Origin: Deltaproteobacteria bacterium
GTDB lineage: Bacteria; Desulfobacterota; G020345765
NCBI GenBank assembly: GCA_030616835.1
Contig: JAUWWP010000222.1
Location: forward strand, 1 to 5,137
Reading direction: 5' to 3'
DNA: 5,137 bases
Below, one piece after another: positions 1-4,636 of this stretch (the stretch's first letter is position 1; each line of letters starts with the position of its first letter). The notes beneath the pieces were generated by a model that was not told the origin of the DNA, made no database searches, and worked only from the letters and a program-made list of their open reading frames with translations. Position numbers and translations under genes: made by a program.

Positions 1-560
1 AGGTTGGCTGAACCCATAACCCCAATACTCCGGAATGAATCCATTATTCCCCATACTGTCCCGAAAAGACCAATGAAAGGGGCAGCACTCCCGGTGGTTG
101 CCAGGAAGGTAAGAAATCTCTCCAGCAGGTTTATCTCCGACATGGTAGCTTTCTGCATTGCCCGGTTGATGTTACCGAGTCCTCCGGGCTCAGGGCCTAG
201 GCCTTCTCGGGCAGAGGAGCTCCCGGCAGGATTGGCTTTTTTTAATCTGATCAGTTCCTGATATCCTGCCTTAAAGACGGCAGCCACCGGACTTAAGCTT
301 AATTCCCCGGAGGTCTCATAGATGGAATCCAGCTTTTTGCTTTCCCAGAAGACATCCAGGAATTTTTTCGATTCGGTCCTGGCCTTCCAGACTACTCGAA
401 GCTTAAAGAAGATTATTGCCCAGGTAAGAACGGAGAGAAAAGAAAGGATTAGCAGGACCAGTTTAACCACTGGTCCCGCCTCCAAAACCAGCTCTAAAAT
501 TCCTCCCCGGAAACTATCCCCGGCCCCCAAAATGCTTAGCCAAAAAACTGTTGCCTTCAC
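1..560 (-). CDS. tolQ: TolQ, proton-channel subunit of the Tol-Pal system (partial, 3' end outside window)
   Basis: TolQ is an inner-membrane protein of the MotA/TolQ/ExbB family. With TolR it uses the proton gradient to drive TolA and keep the outer membrane joined to the cell wall during division. 186 codons are visible. Residues about 29-53 form the first membrane helix, beginning GPVVKLVLLIL and ending TWAIIFFK. A cytoplasmic stretch follows with FWESKKLDSIY and ending NINRAMQKATMSEINLLE. The second helix starts near 147 and contains the family hallmark PFIGLFGTVWGIMDSF, whose Thr168 corresponds to the conserved channel threonine. These segments align closely with remembered E. coli TolQ (230 residues), so TolQ fits better than ExbB. 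The GTG at 560 is chosen because an AAGGA lies just upstream at 563-567, although its 2-base spacing is short. A TTG at 530 would give an N-terminus closer to the family's usual length. tolR would be expected next, to the left of the window. Family assignment is firm; the start is not. Confidence 0.92.
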   Translation of the reverse strand, partial: MKATVFWLSILGAGDSFRGGILELVLEAGPVVKLVLLILSFLSVLTWAIIFFKLRVVWKARTESKKFLDVFWESKKLDSIYETSGELSLSPVAAVFKAGYQELIRLKKANPAGSSSAREGLGPEPGGLGNINRAMQKATMSEINLLERFLTFLATTGSAAPFIGLFGTVWGIMDSFRSIGVMGSAN

Positions 561-581
561 TTTCCTTCGCTTTTTCCTTAT

Positions 582-610
582 ATCCTATTAAAAATCTAAG
601 AATAATTCAA
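582..610 (-). promoter_or_regulatory. Possible sigma70 promoter for tolQ
   Basis: Read on the minus strand, TTGAAT (605-610) is followed after 17 bases by TAGGAT (582-587), each matching consensus at four of six positions. Transcription would start near 575, giving a leader of about 15 bases before the GTG at 560. The spacing is ideal but the hexamers are only moderate. tolQ could equally be read through from the upstream genes. Confidence 0.4.
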
Positions 611-625
611 TGGCCCCTCGGTGGG

Positions 626-1615
626 CTAAATTCTTAGCTTTTCTAAAGACTCATCGTCTATCGGAGAGGAGACCTGGAATTGCTGCTGGCCAAATTTGCC
701 CCGCACATTTATGGTGTGCGGTGGGGTGCCATCCGGCTTCCCATATCTGACAATAATCCTGCTGACCAAAATCATTACATCTTGAGGCACCTCTCCGCAG
801 ATCAGTGCTGCCGGGCCGGTAAAGCTCTGGGGGTAAAGGAGGTAGTGGTGGGGCTCCTTCAGGAGTTCGATTCTCTGATTTTCCCTTTCATTTCTTCCCA
901 CGATCACTTTCACTGACTTACTGAGCCGGAAATGCCGGCCTATCGGTAGTAGTTCAACATCTCTTAAAGTGTAATTGGCTCCAGTAGTGCTAAATAAGTC
1001 TCGCAGCTTTCTGGAGAAATTCTCATCAGTAAGCAGACAGCCCCCGGCGGGCGAGGGATAGTCCTTTATCCCCAGTTCTTCAGCTAATCTCATTTGATCC
1101 TTCCGGGAGCGCCCACTTAGGCCCAGGAGCTTATCCCGCTCAACAATCCCCTCCCTTTCTGGAATTGTAGGCTCAAGGAGTAGGGCCGAGAGGGGACGAA
1201 GCACCAGACCCTTTAGATTACTTTCCCGATCAATAATCCTTAGGGTATCCTGCCTCTGAGACATTGGTCTCTGGCCCAGTACCTCCCCGGTGATCAAAAA
1301 AGAGGCATTAATCTCCTCCATATATCTCGTGGCCAGTTGAAGCATAAAGATCCGGCAGTCAATACAGGGATTCATATTCTTCCCGTAACCATGGCTGGGG
1401 TTTTCCACCATGTGTATGTAATCCATTCCCAAAAGGATCACCTTAGATTGCAGGCCGAATTGAGTCCCAGTCCGGGTTACCTGTTGCGAGGTGCTGATTA
1501 AAAAGGGAGTCAGGAAATTCAGGATCGTCACCTCGATCCCTTGATCCAGCACAAGCCTTACCGCCAAGGTGCTGTCCAGCCCCCCGGAAAATAAAGCCAC
1601 CGCTCTCCTGTTCAT
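626..1615 (-). CDS. ThiI-like PP-loop ATPase with C-terminal NFACT-R-like domain, probable tRNA thiolation enzyme
   Basis: This 329-residue protein carries the PP-loop SGGLDS at residues 10-15, the ATP-binding signature of enzymes that adenylate a tRNA base before sulfur transfer (ThiI, MnmA, TtuA). Further motifs are NPCIDCRIFML (82-92), GEVLGQRPMSQR (110-121) and SPAGGCLLTD (188-197). Residues about 205-305, including GRHFRLS and VGRNERENQRIELL, resemble the NFACT-R RNA-binding domain. I recall this architecture from proteins variously annotated as ThiI-like or as a tRNA methyltransferase-like family. It lacks the THUMP domain expected ahead of the PP-loop and the rhodanese domain of E. coli ThiI. 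Cysteines are at 84, 87, 193 and 273. The CxxC plus a third distant cysteine recalls the iron-sulfur ligands of TtuA and methanogen ThiI. The ATG at 1615 follows only a weak GAAGAAA, and no better in-frame start lies upstream. It sits 69 bases after the Crp-like gene and 65 before tolQ. The class is confident; the exact modified base is unknown. Confidence 0.85.
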   Translation of the reverse strand: MNRRAVALFSGGLDSTLAVRLVLDQGIEVTILNFLTPFLISTSQQVTRTGTQFGLQSKVILLGMDYIHMVENPSHGYGKNMNPCIDCRIFMLQLATRYMEEINASFLITGEVLGQRPMSQRQDTLRIIDRESNLKGLVLRPLSALLLEPTIPEREGIVERDKLLGLSGRSRKDQMRLAEELGIKDYPSPAGGCLLTDENFSRKLRDLFSTTGANYTLRDVELLPIGRHFRLSKSVKVIVGRNERENQRIELLKEPHHYLLYPQSFTGPAALICGEVPQDVMILVSRIIVRYGKPDGTPPHTINVRGKFGQQQFQVSSPIDDESLEKLRI

Positions 1616-1684
1616 TTTCTTCAGTGAGAAGGGTCTGGAAAGGCATGAAACTTAAGCGCCCGTAGGCGAAAAAAAGCAAGCTAC

Positions 1685-2374
1685 TCAGAAATGATGACCT
1701 GAATATTCTATCTGGGAAAGGTCCGTATAGATTATGATTTCTTTCCCTTTTATGGTTATGTAACCTTCTTTACTAAAATCACTTAATACCCGGGATACTG
1801 TCTCTCGTGAAATACCAACCATATTGGCGATCTCTTGATGGGTAGGTCTTTTTTTGATGACCACACCTTTCTTGGTTTTCTCCCCTTCACTCTTAGCTAA
1901 CTGGAGGAGGGCCTGAGCCACTCGCCCATAAACATCAAGGAGGGCCAGACTCCCAATCTTCTCATCGGCCTGGCGCAGCCTCTTACTCATTTCTACCATG
2001 ATTCTAAGGGCAATCTCTGGCGATTTCCGAATCTGTTTAAGGAACTCTTCTCGCTTGATGATTAGAAGTGAGGAATCCTCGAGGGCGATAACGCTGGCCG
2101 AACGCGGCTCTCCATCCAGGAGGGACATCTCTCCAAAGAAGTCTCCCTCCCTTAGAGTAGAAAGGATAATCTCCTTTCCTTCTTCACTCAGAAGGACAAT
2201 CTTCACCTTTCCCCTGACAATGATGAAGAGGGTATCTCCTAAATCATCCTGGGTAAGGATAACGCTATCCTTGGTAAAATCCTTTTCCTCAACTACCTCC
2301 AGAAGTTTATCTACTTCCCGGTCCCGAAGGTGGGAGAAGATATTGATCTTCCTTAAGATCGCCCGTTCCTTCAT
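1685..2374 (-). CDS. Crp/Fnr-family transcriptional regulator
   Basis: This 229-residue cytoplasmic protein has the classic two-domain layout. The cyclic-nucleotide-binding beta-roll covers residues about 12-115 and contains GDTLFIIVRGKVKIV (46-60) and the phosphate-binding cassette GEMSLLDGEPRSASV (81-95). Glu82, Arg91 and Ser92 there match the cAMP-contacting Glu, Arg and Ser of E. coli CRP, so a cyclic nucleotide is a plausible ligand. A dimerisation helix spans about 117-160. The C-terminal winged helix has the helix-turn-helix at 177-198, with THQEIANMVGISRETVSRVL. The protein has no cysteine, so it cannot carry an Fnr-type iron-sulfur cluster. In the recognition helix, Arg190, Glu191 and Arg195 are CRP-like, while Ser194 is Fnr-like. 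The ATG at 2374 has only a weak upstream AAAG. The gene begins 41 bases after the lipoprotein gene and may be co-transcribed with it. Family is certain; the regulon is unknown, and I found no clear TGTGA-N6-TCACA site in the window. Confidence 0.95.
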   Translation of the reverse strand: MKERAILRKINIFSHLRDREVDKLLEVVEEKDFTKDSVILTQDDLGDTLFIIVRGKVKIVLLSEEGKEIILSTLREGDFFGEMSLLDGEPRSASVIALEDSSLLIIKREEFLKQIRKSPEIALRIMVEMSKRLRQADEKIGSLALLDVYGRVAQALLQLAKSEGEKTKKGVVIKKRPTHQEIANMVGISRETVSRVLSDFSKEGYITIKGKEIIIYTDLSQIEYSGHHF

Positions 2375-2415
2375 AATGGCTTTAAGTTTTTATGGGAAGT
2401 ATAGAGCACACAAGC

Positions 2416-3180
2416 TTATTCTAATGGATTTTCAACATCAAGCGTTTTTGAGATAGGCACTACCGCCAGGGGCATGGAAAGTATACTCAAGTTTGGGGAA
2501 ACATCCTTCCGAGCCCCCTCAATACCTCCTAAAACAACTATCCGGTAGAGATCTGCCGAAGGCAGACTCCTACCGGGAATAGCCAAAGGGGTGGGAGAGG
2601 ACTTATTTAGAATAATCCGCGACAGCTCCGAGGCTGTCTTCGGCCTGGTATCCAGAGTTTTATTTCCCCCGGAGTCGAAGACCAGAATGAATTTATAAGG
2701 ATAATCAGGTTCCAGGGAGATATCCACGGAGGTATTGGTGGGAGAACTAATGGGAGAGATCAATGTTGATGGGGCGGCTGGGGCTGATATTGTTAGGTAA
2801 TAATCAACTCCCTCGGAGGTTATAGTAAAGGTGTAGGTATCTGAGGGGAGGTAAGTGAGGGCAATGTCATTATAGGTGTCCGGGCCATAAGTACCAGGAT
2901 TTGCCGGATCCTCCAGAAGCCGCACACTCTGGGGGCTACCGGAGCTGGTAACGATAACCGTGGCCTCAGAGATAGGCTGGTAATCGTCACTGCAACTGGG
3001 GTTTCCTTCCCCGAAAAATACCATGGCCTCAGTATTAATCTTACCCGAATCCAAAGGATTTGGTAGGCAATATATAGTTGCCAGAGCGGTGTTCTTCGAT
3101 CGTAGCCTCTCAATTGTTTCCTCACTGCAGGCCTGGGCAAAGATAACAAGAGCTATGCCGACGAATTTTAAGATTTTCAT
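2416..3180 (-). CDS. Probable lipoprotein with a beta-sandwich-like domain, function unknown
   Basis: This 254-residue protein starts with a short export signal: Lys2 and Lys5, a hydrophobic stretch FVGIALVIFAQA, then Cys18 followed by Ser and Glu. This suggests lipidation at Cys18, although the lipobox AQAC has Ala instead of the usual Leu at -3. Ser19 rather than Asp would favour outer-membrane sorting under E. coli rules. The rest is rich in Ser, Thr and Pro with alternating hydrophobic residues. The segment PISEATVIVTSS to TYTFTITSEGVDYYLTI (about residues 69-131) resembles the pattern of secreted beta-sandwich lipoproteins such as DUF4249, but that is weak, from memory, and not a family assignment. 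Cys38 and Cys63 could form a disulfide. The ATG at 3180 is supported by GAAGG at 3189-3193 with an 8-base spacer, and by a promoter upstream. It is the first of four co-directional genes. I do not recognise a function. Confidence 0.78.
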   Translation of the reverse strand: MKILKFVGIALVIFAQACSEETIERLRSKNTALATIYCLPNPLDSGKINTEAMVFFGEGNPSCSDDYQPISEATVIVTSSGSPQSVRLLEDPANPGTYGPDTYNDIALTYLPSDTYTFTITSEGVDYYLTISAPAAPSTLISPISSPTNTSVDISLEPDYPYKFILVFDSGGNKTLDTRPKTASELSRIILNKSSPTPLAIPGRSLPSADLYRIVVLGGIEGARKDVSPNLSILSMPLAVVPISKTLDVENPLE

Positions 3181-3209
3181 TTACTTTGCCTTCTATAGAT
3201 ACACCTTTA

Positions 3210-3238
3210 TTAATACCATCAAAAACTCAGGATGTCAA
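3210..3238 (-). promoter_or_regulatory. Sigma70-type promoter for the lipoprotein gene
   Basis: On the minus strand a perfect TTGACA (3233-3238) is followed after exactly 17 bases by TATTAA (3210-3215). Transcription would start near 3203, leaving a leader of about 22 bases that contains the GAAGG ribosome site at 3189-3193. This is the best promoter for the block of minus-strand genes to its left and could drive all of them. Confidence 0.7.
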
Positions 3239-3252
3239 AGCATTTCAGTTAG

Positions 3253-3265
3253 CCCTACAATAGGG
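3253..3265. repeat. Small palindrome CCCTA-CAA-TAGGG
   Basis: Perfect 5-base arms around a 3-base centre, just upstream of the lipoprotein promoter. It could be a minor operator or simply part of the repeat cluster. Its arms resemble the outer arms of the element at 3469-3494. Confidence 0.5.
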
Positions 3266-3287
3266 AAAGTGGATAGGTGGTCCGTCT

Positions 3288-3302
3288 TCCGCCTGAGGCG
3301 GA
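3288..3302. repeat. Palindrome TCCGCC-TGA-GGCGGA
   Basis: Perfect 6-base GC-rich arms around TGA. The same arms TCCGCC and GGCGGA close the larger hairpin at 3414-3451, so the two probably belong to the same repeat family. No T-run follows on either strand, so it is not a standard terminator. Confidence 0.75.
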
Positions 3303-3338
3303 TTAAAAATGCAAAAGACTGTATTGGGATTTGAACCA

Positions 3339-3360
3339 CGAATTACTCGAATTACACGAA
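3339..3360. repeat. Short tandem repeat, unit CGAATTAC(T/A)
   Basis: Two 9-base units, CGAATTACT (3339-3347) and CGAATTACA (3348-3356), are followed by a third start CGAA (3357-3360). The preceding bases ACCA and following A-run fit a type of ACCACGAATT...ACACGAA short repeat that I recall as common in intergenic DNA of environmental bacteria. That last point is from memory. Confidence 0.7.
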
Positions 3361-3413
3361 AAAAGTCTCCCTTTGGGGATTTACTCAGAGAATTGCTGCC
3401 CTTGCTACTCCCT

Positions 3414-3451
3414 TCCGCCGTCGTCCCGATGGACATCGGGACTATGGCGGA
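3414..3451. repeat. Long two-part hairpin (about 17 pairs)
   Basis: The outer arms TCCGCC (3414-3419) and GGCGGA (3446-3451) extend inward by a G-T and a T-A pair. One mismatch follows, and then perfect 8-base inner arms GTCCCGAT (3423-3430) and ATCGGGAC (3435-3442) around a 4-base GGAC loop. It is highly structured on either strand, but no T-run follows, so it is better read as a mobile palindromic repeat than as a terminator. If transcribed from the hotdog gene it could still stabilise or end that mRNA. Confidence 0.8.
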
Positions 3452-3468
3452 CAAGGCTACTCCCCCTG

Positions 3469-3494
3469 CCCTACGAAGCTTTAGCGAAGTAGGG
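3469..3494. repeat. Palindromic element with symmetric GAA/GAA internal loop (form A)
   Basis: Reads CCCTAC, GAA, GC, TTTA, GC, GAA, GTAGGG. The outer 6-base and inner 2-base arms pair perfectly, while the two GAA triplets face each other unpaired. It lies just beyond the stop codon of the hotdog gene. A rearranged form of the same half-units occurs at 4612-4636. Confidence 0.7.
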
Positions 3495-3508
3495 TGCTAT
3501 TCCCTGCG

Positions 3509-3985
3509 TTAAGAAGAAAAGATTCGCTCCTCCCCTTCGGCGTATATTAGGTATCCTTCATCAATCTCTTTTGTTTTTTCTTGAGAAAGGGGGATATATT
3601 TACCTACTGCTCGGGCATAAAGCTTCCCCTCTTTGCCGACAATCTTACCCCTGGTCTCCCAGACTCTCCTCCGATCTGCCGAGAATTCACCAATGATTGT
3701 TACTGGTGTACCAATAGGTATTGATTCAACGAATCGAACCTGAAGATCCGCCAGCATACACATCTGCTTTTTAATGTAGGCTGGAGCCCAGCCCATAACT
3801 TCATCAAGAAGGGTGCAAATGATCCCCCCGTGCAGAACCCCTTTATATCCCATCTTACTCTCGTCGGGAACGAAATCAGCCTTTACTACGCCCTCTTCGA
3901 AATAGAACTCAAGATTGAGCCCCCCGGGGTTTTCCCGACCGCATACGAAACATTCGTTAGTGACCGGGAGGAGCTTTTTAGCCAT
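3509..3985 (-). CDS. Hotdog-fold thioesterase, PaaI/4HBT superfamily
   Basis: This 158-residue protein is of typical length for single-domain hotdog acyl-CoA thioesterases, which hydrolyse acyl- or aryl-CoA in the cytoplasm as oligomers. The signature is GYKGVLHGGIICTLLDEVMGWA (written in parts: GYKGVLHGG at 46-54, then ICTLLDEVMGWA at 56-67). It supplies the HGG turn at 52-54 and the acidic residue in the long central helix (Asp61/Glu62) used for catalysis. The strand LADLQVRFVESIPIGTPVTIIGE (parts at 78-90 and 91-100) fits the beta-sheet. The N-terminus CFVCGRENPGGLNLEF (12-27) has a CxxC typical of one subgroup of the family and could bind zinc. The ATG at 3985 is fixed by a strong AGGAGG 8 bases upstream, and a good promoter precedes it. 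It appears to be a single-gene unit. The true substrate cannot be told from sequence. Confidence 0.92.
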   Translation of the reverse strand: MAKKLLPVTNECFVCGRENPGGLNLEFYFEEGVVKADFVPDESKMGYKGVLHGGIICTLLDEVMGWAPAYIKKQMCMLADLQVRFVESIPIGTPVTIIGEFSADRRRVWETRGKIVGKEGKLYARAVGKYIPLSQEKTKEIDEGYLIYAEGEERIFSS

Positions 3986-3993
3986 GAATTTTA

Positions 3994-3999
3994 CCTCCT
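3994..3999 (-). promoter_or_regulatory. Strong Shine-Dalgarno of the hotdog gene
   Basis: Minus-strand AGGAGG, extended as AGGAGGTA, lies 8 bases before the ATG at 3985 and settles the start codon. It shows that strong Shine-Dalgarno initiation is used in this genome, in contrast to the adjacent FHA gene. Confidence 0.9.
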
Positions 4000-4028
4000 A
4001 TCTTCTGGTGCCTGGCAGAATCAACACC

Positions 4029-4057
4029 TTTATAGCAAGTTTTATTATATTTTTCAA
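4029..4057 (-). promoter_or_regulatory. Sigma70-type promoter for the hotdog gene
   Basis: On the minus strand TTGAAA (4052-4057) is followed after 17 bases by TATAAA (4029-4034). Transcription would start near 4022, giving a leader of about 37 bases with the AGGAGG site inside it. Confidence 0.7.
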
Positions 4058-4154
4058 AAAATAGTTTGCTCCGGGGTTCCTCAGAATTTTAGTACTTATA
4101 GGATAATTGTTTAAGTCGCTACAAAAATTTTTGAGGAAACTCCAGGTTTTTTTC

Positions 4155-4182
4155 TTGAAAAAATCATTACAAATAATATAAT
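4155..4182 (+). promoter_or_regulatory. Sigma70-type promoter giving a leaderless FHA mRNA
   Basis: TTGAAA (4155-4160), a 16-base spacer and a perfect TATAAT (4177-4182). Only six bases separate the -10 box from the ATG at 4189, so the normal start-point distance places the first transcribed base at or within a base of the ATG. No Shine-Dalgarno-like sequence lies between them. Confidence 0.75.
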
Positions 4183-4188
4183 AGATTT

Positions 4189-4575
4189 ATGAGTACAGAT
4201 AAAGATAAAACCGCGGTTAGTTTCAAGAAGGAAAAATTAGAGCTGCCCAAGGGCAAGAAGGCCTCGGTAATAATCCTGAGCGGTCCCGAGATAGGCAAGA
4301 AACAGGAGCTTACTGCTAATCCCTCAGTTCTGGGCCGGGATAAGACGGCAGAATTTGTCATCGCCAATGCTACGGTTTCCCGCCGTCATGCCTTGATCAG
4401 GTATCATAATGGAAAGTATATCCTTAAAGATCTAAAGAGCACCCATGGAACTCTTTTCCGTGGTTCCCGGATAGATGAAATAGTTATAAATCATGGGGAT
4501 AAATTTCAACTGGGCAATTGCCTGGTTCAGTTAATCATCGAGGATGAAAGAGAAGAGACTCGGGCAAACAAATAG
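4189..4575 (+). CDS. Small FHA-domain protein
   Basis: FHA domains bind phosphothreonine and act as docking modules in Ser/Thr kinase signalling and secretion-system control. This 128-residue cytoplasmic protein has a basic, lysine-rich N-terminal tail (1-24) and then a single FHA domain at about 25-118. Core motifs in order are LGR (48-50), VSRRHALI (63-70) and KDLKSTHGT (80-88), followed by HGDKFQLGN (102-110). Arg50, Ser64 and His67 are the expected phosphopeptide-contacting and structural residues. The usual Asn in STNGT is replaced by His86, an unusual change at a ligand-contact position. There is no second domain or membrane segment. The ATG at 4189 is the natural start, though it has no ribosome site; the promoter lies immediately upstream, so translation is probably leaderless. 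It is divergent from the hotdog gene. Its partner kinase and phosphoprotein target are not in the window. Confidence 0.93.
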   Translation: MSTDKDKTAVSFKKEKLELPKGKKASVIILSGPEIGKKQELTANPSVLGRDKTAEFVIANATVSRRHALIRYHNGKYILKDLKSTHGTLFRGSRIDEIVINHGDKFQLGNCLVQLIIEDEREETRANK

Positions 4576-4611
4576 AAGCTGCCTTCGAATCCAGCAATCT
4601 TCTTACATTCA

Positions 4612-4636
4612 GCCTTCGTAGCCAGCCTACTTCGCC
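4612..4636. repeat. GAA/GAA palindromic element, permuted (form B)
   Basis: On the minus strand it reads GGC, GAA, GTAG, GCTGG, CTAC, GAA, GGC. The GTAG and CTAC arms pair around a 5-base loop, with the same facing GAA triplets as the element at 3469-3494. The half-units GCGAAGTAG and CTACGAAG are shared by both copies but come in the opposite order. It lies 36 bases after the FHA stop codon. Confidence 0.55.

Larger units (their letters stand above)
3181..3508. other. 328-base gap without a convincing gene, rich in small repeats
   Basis: The gap lies between the hotdog gene and the lipoprotein gene, both on the minus strand. Its left 60 bases hold the lipoprotein promoter. The rest contains hairpins at 3253-3265, 3288-3302, 3414-3451 and 3469-3494, a tandem 9-mer at 3339-3360, and GCTA(C/T)TCCC three times at 3404-3412, 3456-3464 and 3496-3504. 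Open frames of about 67-69 codons cross it on both strands, but they are built out of the repeats, have no ribosome site and read as low-complexity sequence. I see no strong terminator. The closest is a minus-strand TCCC-CAAA-GGGA stem followed by a run of T around 3360-3383, which is too short to call. Confidence 0.7.

Noticed and set aside
4..591. Plus-strand open frames of 85 and 89 codons at the left edge
   Set aside because: Both are antisense to tolQ, whose minus-strand translation shows unmistakable family motifs.
1443..1679. 78-codon minus-strand frame overlapping the start of the PP-loop gene
   Set aside because: It is out of frame with the PP-loop protein over its conserved SGGLDS region and shows no motif of its own.
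2345..2360. Inverted repeat GATCTT-CCTT-AAGATC near the start of the Crp-like gene
   Set aside because: It lies wholly inside codons of the N-terminal ILRKI region; with no sign of a T-run or conserved operator it is most simply chance within coding sequence.
2375..2415. Separate promoter for the Crp-like gene (TATACT near 2398)
   Set aside because: No acceptable -35 box lies 16-18 bases upstream, so read-through from the lipoprotein gene is more likely.
1998..2456. 152-codon open frame on the plus strand antisense to the Crp-like gene
   Set aside because: It is the complement of a clear Crp/Fnr coding sequence, is Ser/Arg-rich and has no family motif.
3360..3383. Possible terminator after the hotdog gene (TCCC-CAAA-GGGA then a T-run, minus strand)
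   Set aside because: The stem has only four pairs and lies about 130 bases past the stop codon, too weak to call.
3253..3510. CRISPR array
   Set aside because: The repeats are of different types and lengths, unevenly spaced and without a repeat-spacer rhythm; there are no cas genes.
3245..3512. Short open frames of 67-69 codons on both strands across the repeat cluster
   Set aside because: They are made of the tandem and palindromic repeats, have no ribosome site and look like repeat translation rather than protein.
4122..4133. A-tract palindrome CAAAAATTTTTG between the divergent promoters
   Set aside because: It could bend DNA, but such AT palindromes arise easily in AT-rich intergenic DNA and nothing links it to a regulator.
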